Shown here piece by piece: positions 17,233 to 25,177 of a stretch of DNA of 64,000 nt. Position 1 is the first letter of the stretch. Each line of letters opens with the position of its first letter. The DNA lies in assembly GCA_963579625.1 (NCBI GenBank), contig CAUZHN010000002.1, positions 26,593-90,592 of the forward strand, read 5' to 3'. The notes under the pieces were generated by a model. The model was not told the origin of the DNA and searched no databases. It worked only from the letters and a program-made list of their open reading frames with translations. The DNA is from JAAXGI01 sp963579625. GTDB lineage: Bacteria > Gemmatimonadota > Gemmatimonadetes > Longimicrobiales > Gaopeijiaceae. The position numbers and the translations under genes are program-made.

Positions 17233-18078
17233 GTGACACTAAGCCGGTCGCGGAAGCGGCTCCTCAGGCGTATCTCCACCCGACGAGGGAGGGAAGCCGA
17301 GAGGGTGGTCCTGCTCGAGGGTCCTAGGGTTCTCACCACTGCAGTTCAGAACGGCGCAGAGATCCTGTTTGTAGTTCGAGAGGAGGGGGCTCTCGACTCG
17401 CCCTCTTTGCCCCATGTGGAGCTGTTCTCGAAATTCGAAGCAGAGGTTGTGGGGGTGCCCTCGGGAAGCCTGAAGGAGTTTGCGGCTACTGACAACCCCC
17501 AGGGGGTCCTGGCGGTTGCGCGGGAGCCGCGGGCCGACCTGGCCACTCCCCAGCGGACCGCCGGCTCGCTAGCATCCTCTTGCACTCTGATCCTTGACGG
17601 GGTACAGGACCCGGGGAACGCGGGGACGCTGGTCCGTTCCGCAGCCGCGCTCGGTGTGGGCAGGGTGTTCCGACTGGACGGGACTGCGGATCTTTGGAGC
17701 GCGAAGGCCGTGCGTGCGTCAGCCGGACTGGCCTTCCACCTACCCATACACACTCTCGATTGGGAACGCGCGCAGGCCTGGATCGAAGCCGCTGAGGTCC
17801 CCCTGCTCGTTGCCTGTCCTCAGGGTCGGGATGTCCGAGAGTGGATTCGTTCGCATGGTGGAGAGGATATTCTGGATCGACAATTTGGCGGGTGGGCGCT
17901 TCTCATGGGGAATGAAACCGTGGGACCAAGATGGGAGGCGCTTGAGGCTGCCGCCGCACAGCTTTCGATTCCGGTGTCCACTGGCGTAGACTCCCTGAAC
18001 GTGGCCATGGCCGGCGCTATCCTCCTGTGGACGCTAGGGCTGGCCAGGGAGTTCGAACCGGGAAGGAAGTTGCGGTGA
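17233..18078 (+). CDS. TrmH/SpoU-family RNA 2'-O-methyltransferase
   Basis: A 281-residue SPOUT methyltransferase acting on rRNA or tRNA with S-adenosylmethionine. An N-terminal substrate-binding region (1-110) precedes the catalytic knot domain. Motif 1 is DGVQDPGNAGTLVRSAAALG, motif 2 is LLMGNETVG, and motif 3 is IPVSTGVDSLNVAMAGAILL, the knot that binds SAM. It resembles the RlmB/TsnR branch, but the exact target nucleotide cannot be read from the sequence. The start is GTG, divergent from thiD. The prepilin peptidase gene follows after 14 bases. Confidence 0.88.
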   Translation: MTLSRSRKRLLRRISTRRGREAERVVLLEGPRVLTTAVQNGAEILFVVREEGALDSPSLPHVELFSKFEAEVVGVPSGSLKEFAATDNPQGVLAVAREPRADLATPQRTAGSLASSCTLILDGVQDPGNAGTLVRSAAALGVGRVFRLDGTADLWSAKAVRASAGLAFHLPIHTLDWERAQAWIEAAEVPLLVACPQGRDVREWIRSHGGEDILDRQFGGWALLMGNETVGPRWEALEAAAAQLSIPVSTGVDSLNVAMAGAILLWTLGLAREFEPGRKLR

Positions 18079-18092
18079 GGAGTGAGCTTTAG

Positions 18093-18833
18093 GTGGCGTT
18101 GGGCTTGATTGGACTCCTGGGGCTGATTCTCGGTTCGTTCCTGAACGTGTATGCGTTGCGGTGGCCTGGGGATGAATCGGTAACCCACTCTTGGTCCCAC
18201 TGCCCAGGGTGCGGAGAGGGAGTCGGCTGGTACGACAATGTCCCGGTACTGAGTTGGGTTCTACTTCGTGGGCGCTGTCGTCACTCTTCCGCATGGATCT
18301 CCCTCCAATACCCGCTTGTCGAAGCTGCCACGGGGCTCATCTGGGGTGGTATGATGTGGACTCACGGGCTCGAGGTGGAGGCACTCCGCGGTGCGATGTT
18401 TTTGAGTATTCTGCTCGGGATCGCCATAAGCGACGCACGGTTTTACATCATTCCCGACCAATTTTCGATCGGTGGGGCTGCCCTGGGCTTCGGGCTCTCC
18501 TCACTGACTCCAGCACTCGGCATCATTCCATCTCTTCTGGGAGGCCTTTTCGGGTTCGTACTCCTATGGGTTTTGGCCTGGGTGGGTGAGAAGGTCCTCA
18601 AGACCGAAACTATGGGAGGGGGCGACATTAAAATGATGGGCATGATCGGGGCATTTCTCGGAGTCCAGGGAGTTCTGCTCTCCTTGTTCCTCGGTGCTCT
18701 GCTTGGAGCACTGATTTTCGGGCCTATCTCGTATAAGACCGGAAAGTTGGTGCCCTTTGGGATCTTTCTGGCGGTCGGGGCAGCGGTAACCTTCGTATGG
18801 GGAGATTGGGTGGTGGAGTCATATCTCCGGTGA
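18093..18833 (+). CDS. Type IV prepilin peptidase / leader peptidase
   Basis: A 246-residue polytopic membrane aspartic protease that cleaves and N-methylates type IV pilin-like precursors. The first helix carries LGSFLNVYALR. The catalytic aspartates are in SDARFYIIPD and GGGDIKMMGMIGAFLG. The cytoplasmic zinc loop has CPGCG but the second pair reads CRHS rather than CxxC, so one ligand Cys is replaced by Ser. About seven hydrophobic helices are evident. The start is GTG with GAGGAG upstream. No pilin or secretion genes lie in the window, so the substrates are encoded elsewhere. Confidence 0.9.
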   Translation: MALGLIGLLGLILGSFLNVYALRWPGDESVTHSWSHCPGCGEGVGWYDNVPVLSWVLLRGRCRHSSAWISLQYPLVEAATGLIWGGMMWTHGLEVEALRGAMFLSILLGIAISDARFYIIPDQFSIGGAALGFGLSSLTPALGIIPSLLGGLFGFVLLWVLAWVGEKVLKTETMGGGDIKMMGMIGAFLGVQGVLLSLFLGALLGALIFGPISYKTGKLVPFGIFLAVGAAVTFVWGDWVVESYLR

Positions 18834-18858
18834 GTGTTCGGAGTTTAGCAGGTCCGAG

Positions 18859-19014
18859 TCAGGGGTCGGAGCAATCCCGTTGATAGCCACAAGATAGGCA
18901 CAAGAGCTTACAGTGAAGCTCTAGCATAGGTACGCTGCAGATCTCGCAGAGAGTCACCTGCTCAAGGTCTGGCGCGTCGGGCTTCTTGGCTTGAGGGGGC
19001 ATTGGCATTTTCAT
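18859..19014 (-). CDS. Small zinc-ribbon protein, function unknown
   Basis: A 51-residue protein starting at MKMPMPPQAKK. It has a probable four-Cys zinc ribbon: CEIC, then CKLLCLSCG, with a conserved-looking C terminus CGYQRDCSDP. A Pro/Lys N-terminal tail precedes the ribbon. I recall similar short proteins with a CGYxRDCSD ending in several phyla, but know of no function. The start lies 4 bases after the gamma-carbonic anhydrase-like gene, so the two are probably one transcript. A longer in-frame start would run back into that gene and is unlikely. Confidence 0.75.
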   Translation of the reverse strand: MKMPMPPQAKKPDAPDLEQVTLCEICSVPMLELHCKLLCLSCGYQRDCSDP

Positions 19015-19018
19015 GACT

Positions 19019-19552
19019 TCAGCCAGTTCCCATCCCCTCGTCAAGGTACTCTCTGGACAGTGCCGAGTAGTGACTCCAACTACGTGTGAGCCAGCTTGGT
19101 GCAGGACCTTCGTAGGTTCGTCGGACGGTGCCGGGCACTCCCGCAACCAGGCTTCGATCCGGAATTTGGGCTCCCTCTAGGACCACCGAGCCCGCAGCCA
19201 CGAGACACTCCTTTCCAACGATGGCCTCTTGAAGAACGACCGCGCGCATCCCGATTAACGTTCCGTCACCGATCTCACAACACTCCATGACTGCGCCATG
19301 GCCCACGGTTACTCTTGCTCCGATTACTGTCGGTCCCCAGTCACCTACGTGAATGATGGCCCCGTCCTGGACATTGGTCTCTGGTCCAATGACGATGGGA
19401 TGTTTCGGGTTGTCTCCTCTGAGTACCGCGCCAAACCAGACGCTGGCCCCTGATCCGATTCGGACATCTCCAATTACAACAGCGGTGGGAGCAATGAAGA
19501 CGTCATCCGCGATCTGAGGGTGTTTCCCCCTAAACGGAAAAAGGCTTCCCAC
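19019..19552 (-). CDS. Gamma-carbonic anhydrase-family hexapeptide protein
   Basis: A 177-residue left-handed beta-helix protein. The repeated hexapeptides are clear (VIGDVRIGSGASVWFGAVLR, then VIGARVTVGHGAVMECCEIG). The metal-binding histidines are in IIHVGD, VGHGAVM and nearby, although a third His after VGHG (normally HGC) is replaced. Close relatives include YrdA, PaaY and Cam. Whether it hydrates CO2 or binds a coenzyme or metal otherwise is uncertain. It is sandwiched with 1-base and 4-base gaps between the CBS membrane protein and zinc-ribbon genes. Confidence 0.85.
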   Translation of the reverse strand: MGSLFPFRGKHPQIADDVFIAPTAVVIGDVRIGSGASVWFGAVLRGDNPKHPIVIGPETNVQDGAIIHVGDWGPTVIGARVTVGHGAVMECCEIGDGTLIGMRAVVLQEAIVGKECLVAAGSVVLEGAQIPDRSLVAGVPGTVRRTYEGPAPSWLTRSWSHYSALSREYLDEGMGTG

Positions 19553-19553
19553 C

Positions 19554-20807
19554 TCAATTATTCTCAGTGGCGGCCGGATGTGTCTTGGTCAGACGGGCCC
19601 GAACTACCTGAGTGTCTGTGGCGGCGAGAACCTGGATCTTCAGACTTGGAAGTTCGATCCTTTCGCCTTCATCGGGCACCCGGCCAAGCTCCTCAAGGAT
19701 GAATCCGTTCAGTGACCGATGATCCAGATGGGGAAGTGACACGTTGAGTGCGTAGTTCACTTCTCGCAGCTCGACTCCACCCTCAACCTCAAGCTCATTC
19801 TTGGAGATCCGGTGAATGGACTCTTCGGCGATGTCCGTCTCGTCCTCGATCTCCCCAACCAGTTCCTCGATGACGTCTTCGAGCGTAACAAGCCCGTCTG
19901 TACCTCCGAACTCGTCCGCCACGATCCCCATGTGTCTCCTCCTCGCCTGGAAGTCACGTAACAGGTGAGGGAGCGAGAGTGAGCCCGGCACGAAAAATGG
20001 ATCCCGGGAAAGCTGGGATAGTGACAGCTTGGGATGGCCCTTCACATACGCGTCATATGCCTCCCTCACATAGAGAATTCCTGTGATGTCATCGATGCTA
20101 CTGCCGTAGACTGGGACGCGGGAGAAGGGGAGACTCTGTAGCTGAGGTATGATCTCCTCCAGTATCAGTGAATCTCTCCAGGCGAAGATGTTGACCCGCG
20201 GGGTCATTATGTCCCAGGCCGATAGCTCGTCCATCCTGAACGCACGTTCCACGAGTTCATGCTCTTCATCCTCCACTACCCCCTCACGCCGACCCAACTC
20301 GGTCAGCTCCCTGAGTTCGCGTTCTTCAGCGGTGCTGTCCTCATTCCCGCTTCGCCGGTTCACGATCTCCTCGAACCGGTTGAAGGGAGCCAAAACCGGA
20401 CCTACAAGGCGCTTGAGTAGAAGGAGGAATGGCGCAGACAGAAGGGCGACTCGGATGGATTGTCTCGCTGCGATCAATCTGGGAACGCCCCGCGACACCA
20501 GTAACACGACCAGAGTTGCGGAGGGAACGGCCGTTGGGATGGCGATGGCACCCCAGCTAACTGCGGCTCCCCCGACCAGCAACCCTGCCGAGCAGAGATC
20601 GAGGCTCGTATTCACCACGAATACCACGGCCCTAATTGAGGAGCTTTCCTGTCGGACCTGGCTCAAACTCGCAGCTCCCCGGAACCCCTCGTTTACCAGC
20701 GTGCGGATTCGGGATGGGCCGAGGAAACCTGCGGCGGATGCGGAGATGGAAAGGGTAATGGAAAAGAGGAGGATCAGCCCAACCAGTAGTAATAGCATGC
20801 CGGTCAT
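19554..20807 (-). CDS. HlyC/CorC-type membrane protein with DUF21-like, CBS-pair and transporter-associated domains
   Basis: A 417-residue membrane protein. About four hydrophobic segments occupy residues 1-145 (DUF21/CNNM region). An acidic linker with the signature REGVVEDEEHELVERAF follows, then two CBS domains (IMTPRVNIFA and GIVADEFGGTDGLVTLEDV). The C-terminal CorC_HlyC domain spans about 340-410. Family members are linked to Mg2+/Co2+ export or membrane integrity, and the name hemolysin is historical. The C terminus is one base from the next gene. The ATG at 20807 follows moxR by 70 bases. Confidence 0.88.
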   Translation of the reverse strand: MTGMLLLLVGLILLFSITLSISASAAGFLGPSRIRTLVNEGFRGAASLSQVRQESSSIRAVVFVVNTSLDLCSAGLLVGGAAVSWGAIAIPTAVPSATLVVLLVSRGVPRLIAARQSIRVALLSAPFLLLLKRLVGPVLAPFNRFEEIVNRRSGNEDSTAEERELRELTELGRREGVVEDEEHELVERAFRMDELSAWDIMTPRVNIFAWRDSLILEEIIPQLQSLPFSRVPVYGSSIDDITGILYVREAYDAYVKGHPKLSLSQLSRDPFFVPGSLSLPHLLRDFQARRRHMGIVADEFGGTDGLVTLEDVIEELVGEIEDETDIAEESIHRISKNELEVEGGVELREVNYALNVSLPHLDHRSLNGFILEELGRVPDEGERIELPSLKIQVLAATDTQVVRARLTKTHPAATENN

Positions 20808-20877
20808 GTGACTTTGCCACCCGGCATGAATGCCTTTCTACTCGGGGGGTGATCCTCTTCCGTTGGACCGCCCTGGC

Positions 20878-21897
20878 TCAGGTCCATGACCGACTCTCCT
20901 CAAGGAGATCGTCGACAATCTGTCGCGCGGTAACTCCGTCCGCCTCGGCTTCGAAGTTGGGTAACACACGGTGTGCTAGAACAGCATGTGCCACGGCTCT
21001 CACATCTTCTAGGTTCGGCACTGGTTCGCCTCGGAGCGCTGCTCTCGCCTTGGCGCCCAGGAGGAGGTATTGAGAGGCTCTGGGACCTGCTCCCCAACTA
21101 ACATAGTTGCGAACGACCGGTGGGGCCTCCTCCGCACCGGGTCTCGTGGCCCGGGCCAGATGGACGGCATATGCAGCCACTGAAGGGGCGACCGGGACTC
21201 TCCGGACCAACTGTTGGAGTTCAACTAGGTGGTTGGCCGTCACCACTGGCCGGATCTCTTGAAGCGATTCGCCGGAGGTCTGAAGTGCCACGGCTTCCTC
21301 CTCGGTCCTGGAGGGGTAGGTGATGCGCAACTCGAACATGAACCGATCCAACTGGGCCTCGGGGAGTGGGTATGTTCCCTCCTGTTCGATCGGATTCTGT
21401 GTCGCGAGGACGAAGAACGGTGCCGGGAGGGCATAGGTCTCTCCGGCCGTCGTCACCGTACGCTCTTGCATCGCCTGAAGAAGTGCTGCCTGGGTCTTCG
21501 GTGGAGTGCGGTTGATCTCGTCGGCAAGGACGATGTTTGCAAAGACTGGTCCTTGGACGAATCGGAATGAGCGTCGTCCAGTCGTCCGGTCCTCCTCGAT
21601 GACCTCAGTACCGGTAATATCGGTTGGCATAAGGTCCGGCGTGAACTGGATACGGCTGAAATCCAGGTCTAGAGCCTCGGCCAGAGTCGAGATCAGGAGG
21701 GTTTTCGCCAGCCCCGGAACACCCACCAAGAGCGCGTGACCGTCGGCAAGAAGGGCGGTGACCAGGCCCTCCACCACCTCGTGTTGGCCGATGATCCGCT
21801 TCGCTATCTCACGTCTAAGTTCTTCGGCGATCTGGGTGACGCTCTCTAAGAGCTCCAGGTCCCGATCTTGGACATCCATTTCAGCGGTTGAAGTCAT
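20878..21897 (-). CDS. MoxR-family AAA+ ATPase
   Basis: A 339-residue AAA+ protein thought to act as a chaperone for membrane or periplasmic complexes. Walker A is GVPGLAKT, Walker B is IVLADEINRTPPKTQAAL, and sensor 1 is in FVLATQNPIEQEGTYPLPEA. The small lid domain fills the C-terminal third. MoxR genes usually neighbour DUF58 and VWA-domain genes; none is next to this one, where the CBS membrane protein follows instead. It is divergent from the ATP synthase operon. Confidence 0.93.
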   Translation of the reverse strand: MTSTAEMDVQDRDLELLESVTQIAEELRREIAKRIIGQHEVVEGLVTALLADGHALLVGVPGLAKTLLISTLAEALDLDFSRIQFTPDLMPTDITGTEVIEEDRTTGRRSFRFVQGPVFANIVLADEINRTPPKTQAALLQAMQERTVTTAGETYALPAPFFVLATQNPIEQEGTYPLPEAQLDRFMFELRITYPSRTEEEAVALQTSGESLQEIRPVVTANHLVELQQLVRRVPVAPSVAAYAVHLARATRPGAEEAPPVVRNYVSWGAGPRASQYLLLGAKARAALRGEPVPNLEDVRAVAHAVLAHRVLPNFEAEADGVTARQIVDDLLEESRSWT

Positions 21898-22210
21898 CAG
21901 ATTCCATTAAGCATCTGCGAAGGGTCCCAGCCGCTTGGTGGGCGTGGCAAGGAGTGGAAGCTCCACAGCGTACCCGCTGCCTGCCACCAGAGGTTCCGTA
22001 TTCGGATCTCATGCGGAGAGCATTCGACGGCAACGGTGGACTGATTCAGGTGTGTTAATCACGTCGCGAAGTTGACCTCGGTGCGTTCCCCCGTCAAGCA
22101 TCCTGGGTTCCCAAGAATCCCCAACGAACAGTGTCAAAACGGCGCTTGCGAAATTTTTCACAAACTGCGAGATTTTGCTCGCGTTGGGCTACTGACAGGA
22201 GTTTCAGCCA
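21898..22210. promoter_or_regulatory. Divergent intergenic region between moxR and the atp operon
   Basis: A 313-base stretch that must carry promoters for both directions. An AT-rich patch at 22150-22165 (AAATTTTTCACAAA) is followed by a small GCGAG/CTCGC hairpin at about 22167-22182, just upstream of the first atp gene. A TTGACC near 22072 lacks a matching -10. The promoters cannot be placed with confidence. Confidence 0.45.
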
Positions 22211-22480
22211 ATGCCGGGGTCAAAAAATCCGAGTGAAGATCGAGGAAGAGAAGTAATCCGATCCTCCTCCCAATATCTCGGACATGGGATGGCGCTGGCC
22301 TTGTCGGTAGCGCTTTTCGGATGGGTCGGATCTGAGATCGGAGCGCGAGTTGGATTCCAGCCGTTGTTGACGCTTCTTGGCATGTTGTTGGGGGGAGCGG
22401 CAGGGTTCTACAGCATTTACCTCCAGTTGGTGGTACGGCCACGAGTGGAGCGTAACTTCGAGGGGGGCGAGAAGGATTGA
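22211..22480 (+). CDS. AtpZ/AtpI-type ATP synthase accessory protein
   Basis: An 89-residue protein with two membrane helices (about 27-48 and 53-75) and a charged N terminus. The GSEIGARVGFQPLLTLLGMLLG region, with Gly-rich helix starts, matches the small AtpZ/putative F0F1 assembly proteins that open many atp operons. Such proteins have been linked to Mg2+/Ca2+ transport or to c-ring assembly. Its TGA overlaps the next TTG start (TTGA), and it is the first gene of the cluster. Confidence 0.75.
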   Translation: MPGSKNPSEDRGREVIRSSSQYLGHGMALALSVALFGWVGSEIGARVGFQPLLTLLGMLLGGAAGFYSIYLQLVVRPRVERNFEGGEKD

Positions 22481-22854
22481 GTGCCCTTAGTCGTTACGCC
22501 CTAACCGCAGTGCTCGTGGTGGGCTTGGGTTCCACGGTACTCTGCGTGCTTCTGGACGACGCGGGGGAAAGGGGAGTAGTGCTGGCGGGGCTGATCGCCT
22601 GCCCCGTCCAGGTTGTCGCGTTCGCTTTTCTCTTGCGTGCTCGTGGGGATCCCTCAGGCTTCTTTGTATGGTGGGGGGCTGGGATTATGCTTCGGGTCGT
22701 GGTGGTCGTGGTGGTCGGGATCGCATCCTCGAGCTTTGAGTCAGTGGATCCGGCGGCGCTTCTGCTGTCGCTGGTGGGGTTTTTCTTCATCTTGTTATTG
22801 ATGGAGCCGGCTTTTCTCAAGATCGAGGGTAAGGACGCACGGACAACGGCATGA
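22477..22854 (+). CDS. AtpI-like membrane protein
   Basis: A 125-residue protein with four predicted membrane helices, at about 7-26, 34-53, 62-83 and 91-110. It occupies the usual position of AtpI (UncI), which assists c-ring assembly of the ATP synthase, and matches that family in size and topology. Its sequence is poorly conserved, so the call rests mainly on context. It starts with TTG overlapping the previous stop and overlaps atpB by four bases. Confidence 0.65.
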   Translation: MSALSRYALTAVLVVGLGSTVLCVLLDDAGERGVVLAGLIACPVQVVAFAFLLRARGDPSGFFVWWGAGIMLRVVVVVVVGIASSSFESVDPAALLLSLVGFFFILLLMEPAFLKIEGKDARTTA

Positions 22855-23768
22855 ATCTAATCGGAGCTCTGCGCAAACAAATGGAGGAAGCAGTTCAAGA
22901 GTTAGGCCACGGCGCTGAGGTCGCCGGTGGTCTCTCCATGGAGGAGCTACCCGACTGGATCTCGCACCATATCGGCGATTCTAAAGAGATTGAGTTCGCC
23001 GGAGGACACTGGAGTCTCGAGTCATTGAGCTTGGACCCCCTCCAATTGGGGTCTGTTGTCATTGACTTTTCACCGACCCGACAGCTCGTGGTGATGATAG
23101 TGGTGGCGATCCTGCTTCCCTTGATCTTCATTCCCGCGGCTAGGGCCATCCGCTCGAAAGGCCTGGAGAGGGCTCCCAGCGGATTCGCTAACTCCATGGA
23201 GTCGTTGATCATCTACTTCCGGGATGAGTTGGTACGGACGAACATCGGACGTGGTGCAGACGTGTACACCCCGTTCATCTTGACGCTCTTCTTCTTCGTT
23301 CTCGGGATGAACCTGATTGGGCTCACACCCCTGGGGATCACACCCACGGCGAATCTGTCTGTAACCGCTGCTCTGGCCGTCATCAGCTTCATCGTGATCG
23401 AAGTCTCTGGATTTCGGGCTCTGGGTCCCGCCGGATATGCGAAGACGATCTTCTTTCTGCCCCCGGGCCTTCCGACGATCATGAAGCCGCTCATGCTGGT
23501 CATCCTGACTCCGGTGGAGCTCCTGGGCAAGCTGACCAAGCCGTTTGCACTGGCGGTCCGACTGCTCGCAAATATGACAGCCGGTCACACGCTGATTCTT
23601 GCCATAATGGGCATGATCTTCGTGCTTGAAAGCTACCTCATGGGGGTTGCTTCAGTTACCATGGTCAGCGTTCTCATGATTCTCGAGTTGTTTGTGGCTC
23701 TGTTGCAGGCCTACATCTTTGTATTGCTCACGTCGGTGTTCATTGGACTCATCCGTCACGCTCACTAG
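22851..23768 (+). CDS. atpB: ATP synthase Fo subunit a
   Basis: A 305-residue membrane protein forming the proton half-channels. The essential Arg lies in the ALAVRLLANMTAGH helix near residue 240, and the TANLSVTAALA and GFRALGP segments are typical. The N-terminal 75 residues before the first helix are longer than in E. coli and contain an acidic, Gly-rich stretch, a feature known from several phyla. It overlaps the AtpI-like gene by four bases. Confidence 0.95.
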   Translation: MNLIGALRKQMEEAVQELGHGAEVAGGLSMEELPDWISHHIGDSKEIEFAGGHWSLESLSLDPLQLGSVVIDFSPTRQLVVMIVVAILLPLIFIPAARAIRSKGLERAPSGFANSMESLIIYFRDELVRTNIGRGADVYTPFILTLFFFVLGMNLIGLTPLGITPTANLSVTAALAVISFIVIEVSGFRALGPAGYAKTIFFLPPGLPTIMKPLMLVILTPVELLGKLTKPFALAVRLLANMTAGHTLILAIMGMIFVLESYLMGVASVTMVSVLMILELFVALLQAYIFVLLTSVFIGLIRHAH

Positions 23769-23794
23769 TCACTAGGACAGACAAAGGACGAAAG

Positions 23795-24046
23795 ATGCTC
23801 TTGCCTACCGCTCTTCAGGAAGCAGCGAGTGGAGGAAGCGTCGGTCTCATCGGCGCAGGATTGGCCATCGGCGGTTCCGTTATCGGTGCCGGACTCGGAA
23901 TTGGACCTATTGGTTCGGCGGCGGCGTCGGGCATTGCCCGTCAGCCGGAGGCCACGGCTCAGATTCAGACGGCGGCGATTGTCTTCGCAGCCCTAGTAGA
24001 GGGCACCGCACTCTTCGGCCTGGGACTCGTGTTCCTCACGTTCTGA
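23795..24046 (+). CDS. atpE: ATP synthase Fo subunit c
   Basis: An 83-residue hairpin of two hydrophobic helices forming the rotor ring. The polar loop is ARQPEA, and the ion-carrying carboxylate is Glu in ALVEGTALFGLG. The Na+-coordination signature (Gln in helix 1, Glu-Ser/Thr-x-x-x-Tyr in helix 2) is absent, so the enzyme is probably proton-driven. About 15 extra N-terminal residues (MLLPTALQEAASGGS) precede helix 1. An AGGACGAAAG ribosome site precedes the ATG, which fits the high expression expected of c. Confidence 0.95.
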   Translation: MLLPTALQEAASGGSVGLIGAGLAIGGSVIGAGLGIGPIGSAAASGIARQPEATAQIQTAAIVFAALVEGTALFGLGLVFLTF

Positions 24047-24055
24047 GGAGGCCGG

Positions 24056-24559
24056 ATGTTCGACGTAAACCTCGGGCTCACCGTCTGGACGAGCATCGTG
24101 TTCTTAGCGTTGCTCGGTATCCTGTGGAAGTACGCATGGGGCCCGGTTCTCGCGGCTGTCGAGGAGCGAGAGAGGCGCATTCAGGACACTTTGGATGAGG
24201 CCGCCAACGAGAGGGAAGAGTCTGCGAAGCTCCTCGCGGAGCATAGGCAGCAGATAGCCAACGCGCGTCGCCAAACTCAACAGCTGATTGCCGAGGGGAG
24301 GGATGCGGGCGAGAAGGTTCGACGGGACATCGAGGAAGGGGCCAGGGTGGAAGGACAGGCCCTCATCGAGCGCGCCCGTGAGACTATCGAGAATGAGAAG
24401 GAGGCGGCTCTCGAGGCGCTTCGGAAAGAGTCGGTAGATTTGGCTCTTGCCGCTGCGGCCAAGTTGATGCAGGAGAGTCTCGACGAAGCCAAGGATCGCG
24501 AGCTCGTCATGGGCTACATCGATCATCTCAGAGAACCGGGCGAGGGAGCCCAGGCGTGA
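24056..24559 (+). CDS. atpF: ATP synthase Fo subunit b
   Basis: A 167-residue stator subunit. One N-terminal membrane helix (about 8-28, TVWTSIVFLALLGILWKYAW) is followed by a long charged coiled coil rich in Glu, Arg and Ala that reaches up to F1. Length and architecture are standard. Only one b-type gene is present, so the peripheral stalk should be a b2 homodimer. It overlaps atpH by four bases. Confidence 0.95.
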   Translation: MFDVNLGLTVWTSIVFLALLGILWKYAWGPVLAAVEERERRIQDTLDEAANEREESAKLLAEHRQQIANARRQTQQLIAEGRDAGEKVRRDIEEGARVEGQALIERARETIENEKEAALEALRKESVDLALAAAAKLMQESLDEAKDRELVMGYIDHLREPGEGAQA

Positions 24560-25110
24560 GAGACGAAACCGTCGCCCGAAGCTATGCTGAGACCCTCTTG
24601 GAGGTAGCAGAGCGCAACGAAGGACCTGAGACATTCGGTGAGGGAATTGAAATTATCGCGAGGCTCATTGACGAGAACCCTGGTTTTCGAGTCTTCCTTG
24701 ATACTCCGCGGATTACGGTGGATCAGAAGAGGGAGGTAATTCGGAGCGTCTTTGGGGGTTCCTTGCCCGCGACTCTGATCAACTTTGTGCTCGTCACACT
24801 CGATAAGAGGAGACAGCGGCTTCTGAGGGAGATCGCGCAGGCGTATCACACCCTCCTGGACCACCACCTGGGCCGCGAGCGGGTGGAGGTCACCCTGGCT
24901 CGCAGCATGGACGAAGCATCGATGTTTGATCTTCAGGAACGGCTGACGGCCCTCATCGGTCGTCGGGCCATTCCCCAGGTGAGGGTAAGGCCTGGCATTC
25001 TGGGCGGCGTGATCGTCCGGGCAGGCGACACGGTTTACGATGGTTCCCTTCTGCGCAGGCTGGCTGGAATGCGTCGGAGGCTTTTGGCAACGGACCTCGC
25101 CACGGAGTGA
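24556..25110 (+). CDS. atpH: ATP synthase F1 subunit delta
   Basis: A 184-residue OSCP/delta subunit linking the top of F1 to the b stalk. The N-terminal helical domain begins VARSYAETLLEVAERNEGPE, and the C-terminal portion has the family ending RPGILGGVIVRAGDTVYDGSLLRRLAGMR (given in part: GGVIVRAGD). It starts with GTG overlapping the atpF stop (GTGA). A 67-base gap separates it from atpA. Confidence 0.94.
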   Translation: MRDETVARSYAETLLEVAERNEGPETFGEGIEIIARLIDENPGFRVFLDTPRITVDQKREVIRSVFGGSLPATLINFVLVTLDKRRQRLLREIAQAYHTLLDHHLGRERVEVTLARSMDEASMFDLQERLTALIGRRAIPQVRVRPGILGGVIVRAGDTVYDGSLLRRLAGMRRRLLATDLATE

Positions 25111-25177
25111 GAGTCTCGATCGTGAGGATTAGGACCGGCTGGAGTTGGCGTTCATGATGGAATCACAGGAATAGACA

